A stretch of DNA of 64,000 bases from NCBI GenBank assembly GCA_963777485.1, contig CAVZQP010000001.1, positions 1,054,001-1,118,000 of the forward strand, in the 5' to 3' direction. Position numbers and translations under genes: made by a program. This DNA is from Bog-473 sp963777485 (lineage in GTDB: Bacteria; Actinomycetota; Acidimicrobiia; Acidimicrobiales; RAAP-2). This document shows positions 1-11,613 of the stretch, in pieces; positions within the stretch are counted from its first letter, which is position 1; each line of letters starts with the position of its first letter. The notes beneath the pieces are model-generated. The model searched no databases and was not told the DNA's origin. It saw only the letters and a program-made list of their open reading frames with translations.

Positions 1-328
1 CGCCCGAAGGAGACTTTCCAGCAGTTGCAGTACGTCTGGAACAGTCCTTTGGGACACCCGGCACCAACTCCGGCTAGATCGGTGTGTGCCCGGTCGCTCC
101 TTGAAAACGAAATAGTGAGAGCCAAAAGCCAGTGCGGGCAATCCTCTCTGTTCCGGTTCGCCGGATATGGGAAGGGTTGACTGTCAAATAAAGAAGTAAG
201 CGGGCTTTGGAATCTTGAAAAAGGTTTCTTGGCCCGTTGTTGCCATGTATCGAGTCAGAGCATGGCGACTCTCTGATTCTTGGTTGGTCGAATCGCCTCT
301 TTTGAGGTGGCTGGGCCGGCCGTGAGTC
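1..328 (+). other. rRNA operon leader
   Basis: This is the stretch before mature 16S rRNA. It contains the left arm of the 16S processing stem (92-123). Since that arm must be transcribed, the operon promoter has to lie left of about position 90 or outside the window. I could not find a convincing -35/-10 pair in the first 90 bases, and no protein-coding gene is supported here. Confidence 0.6.
92..123 (+). other. 16S processing stem, left arm
   Basis: This arm is complementary to 2066-2097 over about 32 positions with only a few mismatches. The two arms would pair around the 16S precursor as in the classical RNase III processing stem of bacterial rRNA transcripts. The pairing is seen in the sequence; the processing role is known from other bacteria. 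Confidence 0.85.
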
Positions 329-1857
<1,529 letters not shown>

Positions 1858-2065
1858 AGTGCTATTGGCCTCTTTCGGAAGAATCTCTTTTGAAAGAAAT
1901 CGCCAATCACTACCCAGTTGAACACTGGCTATTCGGTCGCTCTCGCATACCGGCGGATGATCTGACCGCCTTCGACGAGAAGTGGAGCACGCAACGCTGT
2001 TGCCGCTCCGTTTCGCTTGCAGTCGAAGCCCGTCTTTCACGGATCGGTCCCTGCGGTTGCGATTG

Positions 2066-2097
2066 GGCTCTTACTATTTCGTTTTGAGGGAGCGACC
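2066..2097 (+). other. 16S processing stem, right arm
   Basis: Reverse complement of 92-123 with few mismatches; together they enclose 16S rRNA in the precursor. See the left arm. Confidence 0.85.
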
Positions 2098-2396
2098 CCT
2101 TGGCCCGGCTTTGTTTTGGCCGGGTGGGTGGGTCGAATCCCTGGTGACGTCCTTGCCGGCCTGCTGATCAGCGTGGCCGCGCGGGTGCCGCTTTGCCAGA
2201 CCTCTCCGAGTTGAGCCCATGTGAGCTCCTCGGCGTTGTCCGGCGTTGGGTGCGGTGCGTGCGTGGTTGTCGTTGGTTCGTTTTGCGGCGCCGGCGTGTG
2301 GACCGCTCACCCCGTGCAAGCCCCGGTCGGGGTTTTGCTCTTCATCAGTGCACGATGCGGTGCGCGCTGGAGGGTGCCGGCCCAGGCATGCGCTGT

Positions 2397-2431
2397 GCAG
2401 CCCCTTGAGAATTCCAAAGCGAGCACGAGCA
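2397..2431 (+). other. 23S processing stem, left arm
   Basis: Pairs with 7702-7735 over about 34 positions with a few mismatches (GAGCACGAGCA pairs with TGCTCGTGCTC), enclosing the 23S precursor including all four introns. This fits an RNase III processing stem. Confidence 0.85.
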
Positions 2432-2673
2432 TCTTTGTTCTCCAAGCTACAAAGAGCCAACGGTGAATGCCTTGGCGTCTAAGGCCGAAGAAGGACGTGG
2501 GCGACTGCGAAATGCCACGGGAAGCTGTCTACCAAGCGTCGATCCGTGGATATCCGAATGGGGCAACCCAGCACCTGTCATGAGGTGCTACACCCGCCTG
2601 AATGTATAGGGCGGGGCGAGGGAACCGGGTGAATTGAAACATCTAAGTAACCCGTGGAAAGGAAAACAACAGT

Positions 2674-2704
<31 letters not shown>

Positions 2705-2964
2705 AGAGCCTAAACCGTGCCGGTGTATGAGCCTGGTGGCGCTGCCGGTATGGGGTTGTGGGACTCGAGAGATGGGGCACCAGACCCGTCACGGAGTTAC
2801 AAATTCAATGTTTAGTGGAATCAGTCAGGAAAGCTGAACCGTAGAGGGTAATGGTCCCGTACACGAAAAGCATTGAACTCCGCTTGAGCACCCGAGTAGC
2901 GCCGGATCCGGGAAAGCCGGCGTGAATCTGCGAGGACCATCTCGTAAGGCTAAGTACTCTTAGA

Positions 2965-3011
<47 letters not shown>

Positions 3012-3197
3012 GGGAGGGGAGTGAAATAGTACCTGAAACCGTTGGCTTACAAACAGTCAAAGCGTCGTTGCCCCGTCGTCATCATGATCCCTTCGGGTGA
3101 GATTGATGGCATATGGCGGGTGTCAGCCGTGATGGCGTGCCTTTTGAAGAATGAGCCAGCGAGTTACGGTGTGTGGCGAGGTTAACCAGTGATGGGT

Positions 3198-3234
<37 letters not shown>

Positions 3235-3622
3235 CGCATGCTGTAGACCCGAAGCCGAGTGAGCTTGCCATGGGCAGGCTGAAGCGAAGGTAAGACTTCG
3301 TGGAGGGCCGAACCCACCTAGGTTGAAAACTGGGGGGATGACCTGTGGCAAGGGGTGAAAGGCCAATCAAACTCGGTGATAGCTGGTTCTCCCCGAAATG
3401 CATTTAGGTGCAGCGTCGGAAGTTCAGCATCGGAGGTAGAGCACTGGATGGGCTAGGGGGCCTACAAGCTTACTGACCCCAACTAAACTCCGAATGCCGA
3501 TGCTCCAGATTCCGGCAGTGAGACCACGAGGGATGAGCTTCGTTGGTCGAAAGGGAAACAGCCCAGACCGCCGGCTAAGGCCCCAAATTCTTGACTAAGT
3601 GGAAAACGATGTGGGAACGCAA

Positions 3623-3659
<37 letters not shown>

Positions 3660-3660
3660 A

Positions 3661-3691
<31 letters not shown>

Positions 3692-4533
3692 GTCCTGCGC
3701 GGACAATGTAACGGGGCTCAAGTCAAGAGCCGAAGCCGCGGATTTCCGTCATTAGACGGGAGTGGTAGGGGAGCGTCGATCTTGCTGAGAAGCGGCGGTG
3801 GGAACCGTCGTGGAGCGTGGTCGAGTGCGAATGCTGGTATGAGTAGCGAGAGAGGAGTGAGAAACTCCTCCGCCGTAAGCCCAAGGGTTCCTGGGGAAGG
3901 CTAATCCTCCCAGGGTAAGTCGGGAGCTAAGGCGAGGCCGAAAGGCGTAGTCGATGCACAACTGGTTGATATTCCAGTACTACCGTGTGCGCGCCCATTC
4001 CAAGCCAGGGGTACTAAGGGGATGACCTTCGGGTCGAACCGACAAACCCTGGGGCGGATAGCAAAGGAGCGACGCAGGAAGATAGGTGAGCCCAGGCGTT
4101 GGTTGTCCTGGGGTAAGCGTGTAGGGAGGGATCTAGGTAAATCCGGGTCCCGTTAATCCTGAGACGCGATGCCGAGCCGTTTCAGGCGAAGTCACTGATT
4201 CTATGCTGCCAAGAAAAACTTCTAGCGAGCTCACGCGGTACCCGTACCCCAAACCAACACAGGTGGGCGGGTAGAGAATACCAAGGCGATCGGGAGAACT
4301 GTGGTTAAGGAACTCGGCAAAATTCCTCCGTAACTTCGGGAGAAGGAGGGCCTCGATAGGGTGAAGGACTTCGCGTCCGGATGCCTAAGGGGGCCGCAGA
4401 GAATTGGGGAAAGCGACTGTTTACTAAAAACACAGGAGCGTGCGAAGTCGTAAGACGATGTATACGCTCTGACGCCTGCCCGGTGCCGGAAGGTTACGGG
4501 GAAGGGTTAGCCCTCGGGCGAAGCTCTGAACCT

Positions 4534-4568
<35 letters not shown>

Positions 4569-5346
4569 TAGTCAAAACCTGGCTGTTGTAAAACCCCGCT
4601 ATATGCTGGAACATCCGAGTATCCGGCGGTACTGATTCATGTCACATCTCTTTGCTGAGATGGCAGCGTGAAGAGTGAAAATCCGACCGGTGCGGACAAT
4701 CAGCAGGAAACTGCGAGTCCTTGCATCGTGCTCGATCCCAACTGGATCGTTGGATTTGTGGACGGCGAGGGCTGCTTCTCTGTTTCAGTGCATCGTTCTT
4801 CGATGATGCACCGGCACGGGGGCTGGCAGCTCCAGCCTGTGTTCCACATCTACCAACACCGTGACCATCGCGATGTCCTCGAGGCGATGATCTCCGTCTT
4901 CGGCTGTGGCCGAGTGAGACCCAAGGGCCCCAACAGCAGTGTTTGGACCTTCGCGGTTGACGGACTTCGAAACCTAGACGAGGTGGTGGTGCCGTTCTTT
5001 GAACAGCATCCGCCAGTGGTCAAGCAAAGCGACTTCGAAGCCTTCGCAATCATCGTTCGTTCGATGAGAAGGAAGGAACACTTGTCGCCGGTTGGGTTCG
5101 AGCGCCTGGTGCGCATTGCCTATGGCATGAATGCCAACCGCAAACAGCGGGCCAGAACGATTGAGCAAGTACTTGCAGGCTCCTCAGAGACTGCACGCGA
5201 GGCGCCCGTAGCCGGCTAAGCCGGCTGAGGGTGAAGATACAGTCCGACCCTCATGGCGACATGAGGAGCCAGGCAGAAATGACCTGGCCGCTCGGGACGA
5301 AGCGACGAGCAGCATTTGGCGTCCGTCTCGGGTAGTAACAAATGTG
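4569..5346 (+). mobile_element. Group I intron 1 in 23S rRNA (site 1923) with LAGLIDADG gene
   Basis: The 23S sequence breaks after AACGGT (U4568) and resumes with CCTAAGG at 5347. The intron ends in G5346. P1 can be drawn: exon AACGGU pairs with GCUGUU at 4582-4587 with the required U-G wobble at the splice site. Core elements are visible: P4/P6 segment GACAATCAGCAGG near 4695, P6/P7 segment CTCAGAGACTGCAC near 5184, and P7 segment AAGATACAGTCC near 5233. An endonuclease gene fills the P6 loop. In chloroplast LSU genes, site 1923 is the I-CreI intron site. The intron shares clear sequence with introns 2 and 3. Confidence 0.95.
4668..5219 (+). CDS. LAGLIDADG homing endonuclease in intron 1
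   Basis: 183 aa from a GTG. One LAGLIDADG motif (WIVGFVDGEGCFSV, about residues 26-39) provides the helix interface and an acidic metal ligand. Single-motif enzymes of 160-190 aa act as homodimers, as I-CreI does. The predicted role is to cut intron-less 23S genes at the 1923 site so that repair copies in the intron. The first about 20 codons and the last about 15 codons overlap the conserved P4/P6 and P6/P7 ribozyme segments, so either the true start is later or RNA and protein constraints overlap. No frameshift or stop is present, so it may be active. The insertion site is inferred from the host intron position. Confidence 0.9.
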   Translation: MKSENPTGADNQQETASPCIVLDPNWIVGFVDGEGCFSVSVHRSSMMHRHGGWQLQPVFHIYQHRDHRDVLEAMISVFGCGRVRPKGPNSSVWTFAVDGLRNLDEVVVPFFEQHPPVVKQSDFEAFAIIVRSMRRKEHLSPVGFERLVRIAYGMNANRKQRARTIEQVLAGSSETAREAPVAG

Positions 5347-5354
5347 CCTAAGGT

Positions 5355-5729
<375 letters not shown>

Positions 5730-6013
5730 CGACTTTCCTACTGTCTCAACCACAGACCCGGCGAAATTGAAGTACGAGTAAAGATGCTCGTTAGCTGCAT
5801 CAGGACGGAAAGACCCCGTGGACCTTTACTACAGCTTGATGTTGAGTTTTGGTACTATTTGTGTAGGATAGGTGGGAGACTTTGAAGCATTGGCGCTAGC
5901 CAGTGTGGAGTCAACCTTGAAATACCACCCTTTTAGTGCCGGAGCTCTAACCTCGGTCCGTAATCCGGATCAGGAACAGCGTCAGGTGGGTAGTTTGACT
6001 GGGGCGGTCGCCT

Positions 6014-6318
6014 TAATAAAATGGGGCGAATCATGGGAAACCATGTGAAATAAAACTCTCGGCGTATGCTGGAACATCCGAGTATCTGGCAGTACTCGTT
6101 CGGTTTACTCATCAGGGGTGAAGCGAGCAGTGACAATCTGACCAGTGCGGAAAATCAGCAGGTTGGGCGATTTCGATCGCCTACCTCAACGACCACAACG
6201 GGAGCCCCGTCTTTACCAAAAGACGGGTGATTGTATGGTCTGAACTGCATGGCGACATGCAGATCGAGGCAGAAATGACCTCGAGACGATAACGGTCAGT
6301 TATCGGGCTAACAGTTTG
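6014..6318 (+). ncRNA. Group I intron 3 in 23S rRNA (site 2262), ORF-less
   Basis: 305 nt, starting after GGTCGCCT (U6013) and ending with G6318 before CCTAAAACG. P1 is strong: exon UCGCCU pairs with GGGCGA at 6024-6029, including the U-G pair. Core segments TGCGGAAAATCAGCAGG, CAACGACCACAAC and ATTGTATGGTC correspond to the P, Q/R and S elements of introns 1 and 2. The segment ATGCTGGAACATCCGAGTAT is nearly identical to one in intron 1. It is compact, without an open frame of note, and canonical at both ends. Confidence 0.93.
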
Positions 6319-6543
6319 CCTAAAACGTAACGGAGGCGCCCAAAGGTTCCCTCAGGCTGGTTGGCAATCAGCTGTCGAGTGCAATGGCAAAAGGGAGCTT
6401 GACTGCGAGACCTACAAGTCGAGCAGGTGCGAAAGCAGGGCATAGTGATCCAGCGGTTGCTTGTGGAAGCGCCGTTGCTCAACGGATAAAAGGTACCCCG
6501 GGGATAACAGGCTCATCTTCCCCAAGAGTCCATATCGACGGGA

Positions 6544-6589
<46 letters not shown>

Positions 6590-6590
6590 C

Positions 6591-6626
<36 letters not shown>

Positions 6627-6649
6627 TACGCGAGCTGGGTTTAGAACGT

Positions 6650-7387
6650 AGAACACACTGCGTCCCCAGAAAGTAATTTCTGGGTGCTCACTGGCTCATA
6701 TCGGTGAAACCCTGAACGAACTACCGAACGTTCTAGTTCAGGGCAATACCGAGGGAAGGCCAACACATGGATGTGTCTACAGCGTCCTACATTGCAGGAT
6801 TTCTGGACGGAGACGGAAGTATCCACTTCCAGCTGGTCCGCCAGAAGGAGTATCGGTTCGGGTTTTACATCCGAGCCAGCATCTCTTTCTCGCAGTCGAC
6901 CAGCGCCCGACATGGGCTGGAGCGAATCCAGTCGATGCTCGGAGGAGGCGGCTACTTACGAGACCGCGGCACCGGCATGAGTGATCTGGTGATCACGAGC
7001 CGGCCGATCGTGGTCGAGATCCTCCAGGACGTCGAGCCGTACGTGATCTTCAAGAAGACACACGTACGGCGAGCACTCGAGCTCCTTCCTCTCCTTAGAG
7101 GGGTGAAGGATCCCGAAGTACTCCTGCATTTGGCGCACCAAGTAGATGCATTTGCAACCCTAAACTATTCAAAATCGAAGCGGATTTCCGCCGTAGATGT
7201 CGAGCAACATCTACGTAGCATGGGTGTGTTGTGCCCCTGTAACGACTTCTTCGCCAGCAACAGCGAAGAGATGGCTTCTTTAGACCGAAACCTCGGTCCG
7301 CAGACCCCTGTGGAAGCCATAACACGCCAGCCCCTCGAAAGAGGGTGAAGGTATAGTCTGTGCCCGCAGTAATGCGGGATCAACATG
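6650..7387 (+). mobile_element. Group I intron 4 in 23S rRNA (site 2593) with LAGLIDADG gene
   Basis: 738 nt, inserted after TTTAGAACGT (U6649) and ending with G7387 before CGTGAGACAG. A short P1 is possible (exon ACGU with GCGU, U-G at the junction). The P7-like segment GAAGGTATAGTC is near 7348. The 5' half has no resemblance to introns 1-3, so this is a different lineage or subgroup. Site 2593 is a known LSU group I intron position in chloroplasts, including LAGLIDADG-carrying examples. The endonuclease gene occupies 6767-7348. Confidence 0.93.
6767..7348 (+). CDS. LAGLIDADG homing endonuclease in intron 4
   Basis: 193 aa, ATG start. A single LAGLIDADG motif, YIAGFLDGDGSIHF, lies at about residues 8-21. 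The second half carries the basic, Leu-rich segment typical of DNA-contacting regions in this family. One motif implies a homodimer. It shares little sequence with the intron 1 enzyme, which suggests separate origin. The frame is intact and ends shortly before the P7 segment of the ribozyme. Expected target: the intron-less 23S site 2593. Confidence 0.9.
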   Translation: MDVSTASYIAGFLDGDGSIHFQLVRQKEYRFGFYIRASISFSQSTSARHGLERIQSMLGGGGYLRDRGTGMSDLVITSRPIVVEILQDVEPYVIFKKTHVRRALELLPLLRGVKDPEVLLHLAHQVDAFATLNYSKSKRISAVDVEQHLRSMGVLCPCNDFFASNSEEMASLDRNLGPQTPVEAITRQPLERG

Positions 7388-7701
7388 CGTGAGACAGTTC
7401 GGTCCCTATCCGATGCAGCCGTAGGAGATTTGAGAAAGGCTGTCCCTAGTACGAGAGGACCGGGACGGACGTAGCTCTCGTGTGCCAGTTGTCCTGCCAA
7501 GGGCACGGCTGGTTTGCGACCTACGGGTGGGATAAGCGCTGAAAGCATCTAAGTGCGAAGCCCGTTTCGAGATGAAATCTCCCACAGGGTTAACCTGGTA
7601 AGGCCCGTGGCTAGACGACCACGTTGATAGGCCGGAGGTGTAAGTGCAGTAATGCATTCAGCCGACCGGTACTAATCGGCCGAGGGCTTGGAGACATACC
7701 T

Positions 7702-7735
7702 TGCTCGTGCTCGCTTTGGAACGCTCAGGGGCTGC
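7702..7735 (+). other. 23S processing stem, right arm
   Basis: Reverse complement of 2397-2431 with a few mismatches. A small hairpin (GGCTGCGATATTCGCAGCC) follows immediately, before 5S. Confidence 0.85.
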
Positions 7736-7805
7736 GATATTCGCAGCCAGGTGCGGTGGTATTTCGGTGATGAAGAACCGAAGAGACGCCCGCCGAGCGC
7801 AAGGT

Positions 7806-7923
7806 TTCCGGTGGCCATAGCGGCGGGGAAACACCCGTTCCCATTCCGAACACGGCAGTTAAGCCCGCCCGCGCCGATGGTACTTGGGGGGAGGCCCCCT
7901 GGGAGAGTAGGTCGCCGCCGGGA
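7806..7923 (+). rRNA. rrf: 5S ribosomal RNA
   Basis: 118 nt. The ends pair over 10 bp (TTCCGGTGGC with GCCGCCGGGA, G-U pairs included). The conserved loop segment CCCATTCCGAACACGG and the GCGCCGATGGTACT segment are present. It lies about 110 nt after 23S in the usual order. Confidence 0.96.
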
Positions 7924-7938
7924 TTTCTCATTGACGAG

Positions 7939-7979
7939 GTCCCCTCTGAGCTCCGGCTCGAGGGGACTTTGTCGTTTTT
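7939..7979 (+). terminator. rRNA operon intrinsic terminator
   Basis: An 8-bp stem, GTCCCCTC (7939-7946) with GAGGGGAC (7960-7967), is followed by a broken T tract (TTTGTCGTTTTT) ending at 7979. It lies 16 nt after 5S. Confidence 0.88.
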
Positions 7980-8066
7980 GGGAGCAGCGCAGACTGATCC
8001 GGTCGCCATTCACATCCACAGCCAGCCGCCGACCCCGCTAAACAAGGCGACACCTAGAATCGCCCG

Positions 8067-9755
8067 ATGCCCGCGCAGTCGCCACGGCCAAACCGTCGCG
8101 CCTCCTCGGCGCGTCCGAGCCGCCCGAGCCACGCCGGGCGAAGCGGCGCAAGCCAGGGGAGCCCCTCTGCCCGCGGCGGCGGTTCCAACCGTTCCGGGCG
8201 ACCGGGTCGTCCGACTGCGACCGGAGCCGGCGGACGTGCGGGGGGCGGCCCCAAGCGATCGACGGGATCGAGGTCGAGCAGCTCTGGAGGCCGTGCCGGC
8301 CCAAGTCCGAGGCGATCGAGCGGGTCGAGCGGGTCGGGCTCGGGTAGCTCCGACGGACGCACGAGCGGAAGCCGGGGCGTGTCGTCGTCGGGCCGGTCAC
8401 CAGGCGCGTCGTCACGGGCGGGACGCCCATCTGGGGCTCGCAGCCGGAGCCAGTCCGAGTCCCGATACCCGTCGTCGACCCGGCGGACCGGAGGGAGCCG
8501 CCCACCGCGCCGCGACCGCGACGGCGACGAGCGCCGGGACCGCCGCCCCACCGGCACTGGCACGGGAACCCGCGCCGGCACCGGCCGGACCAGGACGAAC
8601 ACGGGCCGACCGACCGGTCGCGACGACCGGCCCGACCGCGGGCCACGTCGCCCGCCGGCTCGAGGCGCTGCCCCATCCAGACAGCCCCGCCCGCCCCGTG
8701 ACACCACCTTCGAGGAAGAAGTGCCCCTGCCGACCAAAGCCAAGCAGTGGGGCAACGTGGCCCGCCGCGGCGCGCGCGACGTCACCCGCAAGCGGGACGA
8801 CGCCGACGAGGCTCGCCCCCAACGCAAGGAACCGACACGCAGCGCGCCGACGAACCGCCGGCAGGTCGACTGGACCCGTGACGATGGCCGGGACGAGTGG
8901 GCCGACGCCCCGCCCAAGCAACGGCGCCCCCGCACCGGTGCACCCACCCCGGCGCGCGCGCCGGCACCGAAGGCAACCCGTCCCCGAACGAAGGCGACTG
9001 CCGGACCAGCACCCAGTGGCCACTCGACCACCCGCGCGCTCGCCGCACTCACCAACCGCCCGACACTCCCACCCGAGGTCGCCACCGAAATCCGCAACGC
9101 CGCCGACGTCGCCACCGCAGCACACAGAGAACGGCTCGTCGAACGAGCCGAGGCCGCGTTCAGCGCCTACGAGCGGGGCCGCCCACAAGATGCGCTCCGC
9201 CAGATCAAACAGGTCGTCGCCGAAACCCCCGGCGTCGCCGCGGTCCAGGAGCTGACCGGCCTCGCCGCCTACCGGAGCGGACGCTGGCGCGAGGCCGCGA
9301 GGCACCTCCAGACCTTCCGTGAGATGACCGACTCCACGGCCCACCTGCCCGAGCTGATGGATTGCCAGCGCGCGCTCCGCAAGCCCAAGAAGGTGGCCGA
9401 ACTGTGGACCGAGCTGCGCCAGAGCTCGCCGGACCCCGACGTGCTCGCCGAGGGTCGCATCGTTGCGGCCGCGTCACTCGCCGAAACGGGCGATCTCAAC
9501 GGTGCCATCTCGATGCTGGCCACGGCCGGCGCGTCGAAGAACCTGCGCAACCCGGCCGAGCGGCACCTGCGTCAGTGGTACGTCCTGGGCGACCTCTACG
9601 AACGAGCGGGGGACGTCCCTCGCGCCCGGGAGTATTTCGAGCGCGTCCGCCGCTCGGTCCCCGACGCCTACGACGTGGCCGAACGCCTGCGGAGCCTGGG
9701 ACCCGAGCGCCGCGCCGGGGGGCCCAGACGTCCAGCGAGGAAGCCAGCCCACTGA
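8067..9755 (+). CDS. TPR-repeat protein with long basic low-complexity N-terminus
   Basis: 562 aa. Residues 1 to about 330 are almost entirely Arg, Pro, Ser, Gly and Thr (predicted disordered, strongly basic). The rest (about 335-560) is helical with tetratricopeptide-like repeats (AEAAFSAYERGRPQDALRQI, GLAAYRSGRWREAARHL, LGDLYERAGDVPRAREYFE). TPR domains bind protein partners; the basic tail could bind RNA or DNA, but no enzymatic role is visible. The start follows a TAGAAT box (8055-8060) by 6 nt, so the message is probably leaderless. The extreme GC of the first half opens long false frames on both strands. The C-terminal half gives the correct frame. Confidence 0.85.
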   Translation: MPAQSPRPNRRASSARPSRPSHAGRSGASQGSPSARGGGSNRSGRPGRPTATGAGGRAGGGPKRSTGSRSSSSGGRAGPSPRRSSGSSGSGSGSSDGRTSGSRGVSSSGRSPGASSRAGRPSGARSRSQSESRYPSSTRRTGGSRPPRRDRDGDERRDRRPTGTGTGTRAGTGRTRTNTGRPTGRDDRPDRGPRRPPARGAAPSRQPRPPRDTTFEEEVPLPTKAKQWGNVARRGARDVTRKRDDADEARPQRKEPTRSAPTNRRQVDWTRDDGRDEWADAPPKQRRPRTGAPTPARAPAPKATRPRTKATAGPAPSGHSTTRALAALTNRPTLPPEVATEIRNAADVATAAHRERLVERAEAAFSAYERGRPQDALRQIKQVVAETPGVAAVQELTGLAAYRSGRWREAARHLQTFREMTDSTAHLPELMDCQRALRKPKKVAELWTELRQSSPDPDVLAEGRIVAAASLAETGDLNGAISMLATAGASKNLRNPAERHLRQWYVLGDLYERAGDVPRAREYFERVRRSVPDAYDVAERLRSLGPERRAGGPRRPARKPAH

Positions 9756-9772
9756 AGGCTTAGGTTTTCGCG

Positions 9773-10297
9773 GTGGATTCGCATTCCGCCGAGGAGTCGG
9801 CGGTGGCCGAGACGGTGTACCGGTACGCGACCGGAGTCGACCGGCGCGACTGGGCGCTCTACCGCTCACTGTTCACCGACACGGTGGCCGTCGACTTCTC
9901 CAGCTTCGATCCGCAGCTGGCACCGCGGGTGGTGCGCACGGACGACTGGGTCGCCGGGATCGTGCCGCTGTTCACCGGCCTCGCCGCGACACGGCACACG
10001 ATGACGAACCCGCGCGCCGTCGTGGACGGCGACGAGGCGACGATCACGATGGACGTGCGGGCGCATCACGTGCACGACCCCGACGATCCGGCGTCGTGGT
10101 ACACGGTACGCGGCCACTACGACGACGCCCTCGTGCGCGTCGACAGCCGATGGCTGCTGTCGGGCGTGCGCCTGACGGTCACCTGGTCGGCGGGCGACCC
10201 GGACATCATGGAACTCGCCCGGGATACCGGGAAGCGTTTCCTGAGTGGCGGAACACACGGAACCGACGGTTCCGGCCCTGAAGCACCGGGCCACTAG
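9773..10297 (+). CDS. SnoaL-like (NTF2-fold) protein
   Basis: 174 aa from a GTG. The pattern VAETVYRYATGVDRRDWALYRSLFTD, then WxxGIVPLFTGLAATRHTMTNP, a mid-protein DEATITMDVRAHH strand and a final GRWLLSGVRL-type strand is that of the SnoaL-like/NTF2 superfamily, small alpha+beta barrels that act as dehydratases, isomerases or binding proteins. Substrate unknown. It follows the TPR gene by 17 nt on the same strand. Its stop codon overlaps the stop of the converging L,D-transpeptidase gene (shared CTAG). Confidence 0.8.
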   Translation: MDSHSAEESAVAETVYRYATGVDRRDWALYRSLFTDTVAVDFSSFDPQLAPRVVRTDDWVAGIVPLFTGLAATRHTMTNPRAVVDGDEATITMDVRAHHVHDPDDPASWYTVRGHYDDALVRVDSRWLLSGVRLTVTWSAGDPDIMELARDTGKRFLSGGTHGTDGSGPEAPGH

Positions 10298-11613
10298 CCC
10301 GCCGGAGTGTTCCCCGTGCTGGGTGGCGGCGGGGCCGGTGCGGTCGTCGTGGTGGTGGCCGGCGGCGCAGTCGTGGTCGTCGGAGGCGGCGCCGGCGCCG
10401 TCGTGGTGGTCGTGGGCGGGGGAGCGGTCCCGAAGTTCGGCCCGATCACGGTCACGAGAGTCCCGACCGGGGTCAACGGCCACACCAGGGCGGCGTCGGC
10501 GTAGCTCATCTCGACGCAGCCGTTGCTCTGCGGCGAGCCGTAGGAGGAGCGGATGAACCCGTGCAGCGCGTCGCCCCCGTTGAAATAACTCGCGTACGGC
10601 ACGTTGGGGTCGTCGTACGTCGACCCGTCCACGTTGGTCCCCTTCATCTCCGAGTAGCGAATGTGCTCGAAGACTGCGTACGAGCCGTCGACGGTGTCGG
10701 CGCCGGGGATCCCCGTGTTGACCGGGATGCCGACGTATTCGGCCGCGCCGTTGTTCCACAGCGTGAGGTTCTGGGGCACTGCCTTGTTGACCAGGACGTA
10801 GACGTAAGGCGTCGAGTCCGACTTGCCGTTGATCGTGTCGTTGATCAGGGCGGTCCAGACGGCCGGGCCTGCAATGCCGTCGACGGTGAGGTTGTTCTGG
10901 GTCTGGAAGGCCTCCACCGCAGCACGAGTGATCTCGTTCTCGGTCCCCTGGGTCCACATCGAGGTCAGATCCGAAGGCATGTTGGGCCAGCGCCAGGAGA
11001 AGTTGCCGGGCTGGTCCGTGGCCAGGTTCGCGCGGGTCGGTGCCGGACCGCTCGGCGAGAAGCCCAGGGGCAGGAAGTTGAGGCCGGCGAGCAGCTGCTG
11101 GAGCCGAAGTTCGTCACCGGCGACGACGCTGAAGGAGACGGTCGTGGACGCCGGCAGCTTGGCGCCGTTCTCACCCCGCACACCCGACGAGCCGCCGGGG
11201 ATCGTCAGGACCACGTGCGTCGAGGGGACGAGCGGCGAGGTGAGCTGATACATCAAGGTGTTCTTGCCCGAGCGCACCCACTTGCCGCCGAAGGCCGGCG
11301 ACAGCTGGGGCGTAATCCTGCCCAGGGCGACCGGTTCCGAGAAGGTCACGGAGATCGACGTGTTCGATGCGACGTTCTGCGCGCCAGCCGCCGGCGTGGA
11401 CGACTTGACGAAGAAGCCGGTGAGGGACGCGTGCGACGTGCCGCTCGACGTCGAGGTGCTCGAGGTCCGGGGATGCGCCGGCGGCGACGAATCGCCGCTG
11501 AACACGACGATCGCCGCGACGATGAGAACGACGACACCGCCGGCGAGCAGGATGGGGCGCCAAGGGAGGGAACGCAGCGTCTGCCTACCCCAGGATTTGT
11601 GCACTCCACTCAC
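10294..11613 (-). CDS. L,D-transpeptidase (YkuD domain), membrane-anchored
   Basis: 439 aa. An N-terminal membrane segment is at about 18-39, then a Thr/Ser linker, an Ig-like domain (STPAAGAQNVASNTSISVTFSEPV, about 70-165), a peptidoglycan-binding domain (ITRAAVEAFQTQNNLTVDG, about 225-260) and a YkuD catalytic domain with the HGFI...SNGCVEMS signature; the catalytic Cys is residue 366. The enzyme forms 3-3 cross-links in peptidoglycan outside the membrane. The C-terminal about 45 residues are a Thr/Pro/Ala-rich tail. A GGAGGA Shine-Dalgarno lies 5 nt before the GTG start. Monocistronic. Confidence 0.9.
   Translation of the reverse strand: MSGVHKSWGRQTLRSLPWRPILLAGGVVVLIVAAIVVFSGDSSPPAHPRTSSTSTSSGTSHASLTGFFVKSSTPAAGAQNVASNTSISVTFSEPVALGRITPQLSPAFGGKWVRSGKNTLMYQLTSPLVPSTHVVLTIPGGSSGVRGENGAKLPASTTVSFSVVAGDELRLQQLLAGLNFLPLGFSPSGPAPTRANLATDQPGNFSWRWPNMPSDLTSMWTQGTENEITRAAVEAFQTQNNLTVDGIAGPAVWTALINDTINGKSDSTPYVYVLVNKAVPQNLTLWNNGAAEYVGIPVNTGIPGADTVDGSYAVFEHIRYSEMKGTNVDGSTYDDPNVPYASYFNGGDALHGFIRSSYGSPQSNGCVEMSYADAALVWPLTPVGTLVTVIGPNFGTAPPPTTTTTAPAPPPTTTTAPPATTTTTAPAPPPPSTGNTPAG

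Noticed and set aside
10307..10504. Val/Gly repeat protein on the plus strand
   Set aside because: It is the complement of the Thr/Pro-rich tail of the L,D-transpeptidase.
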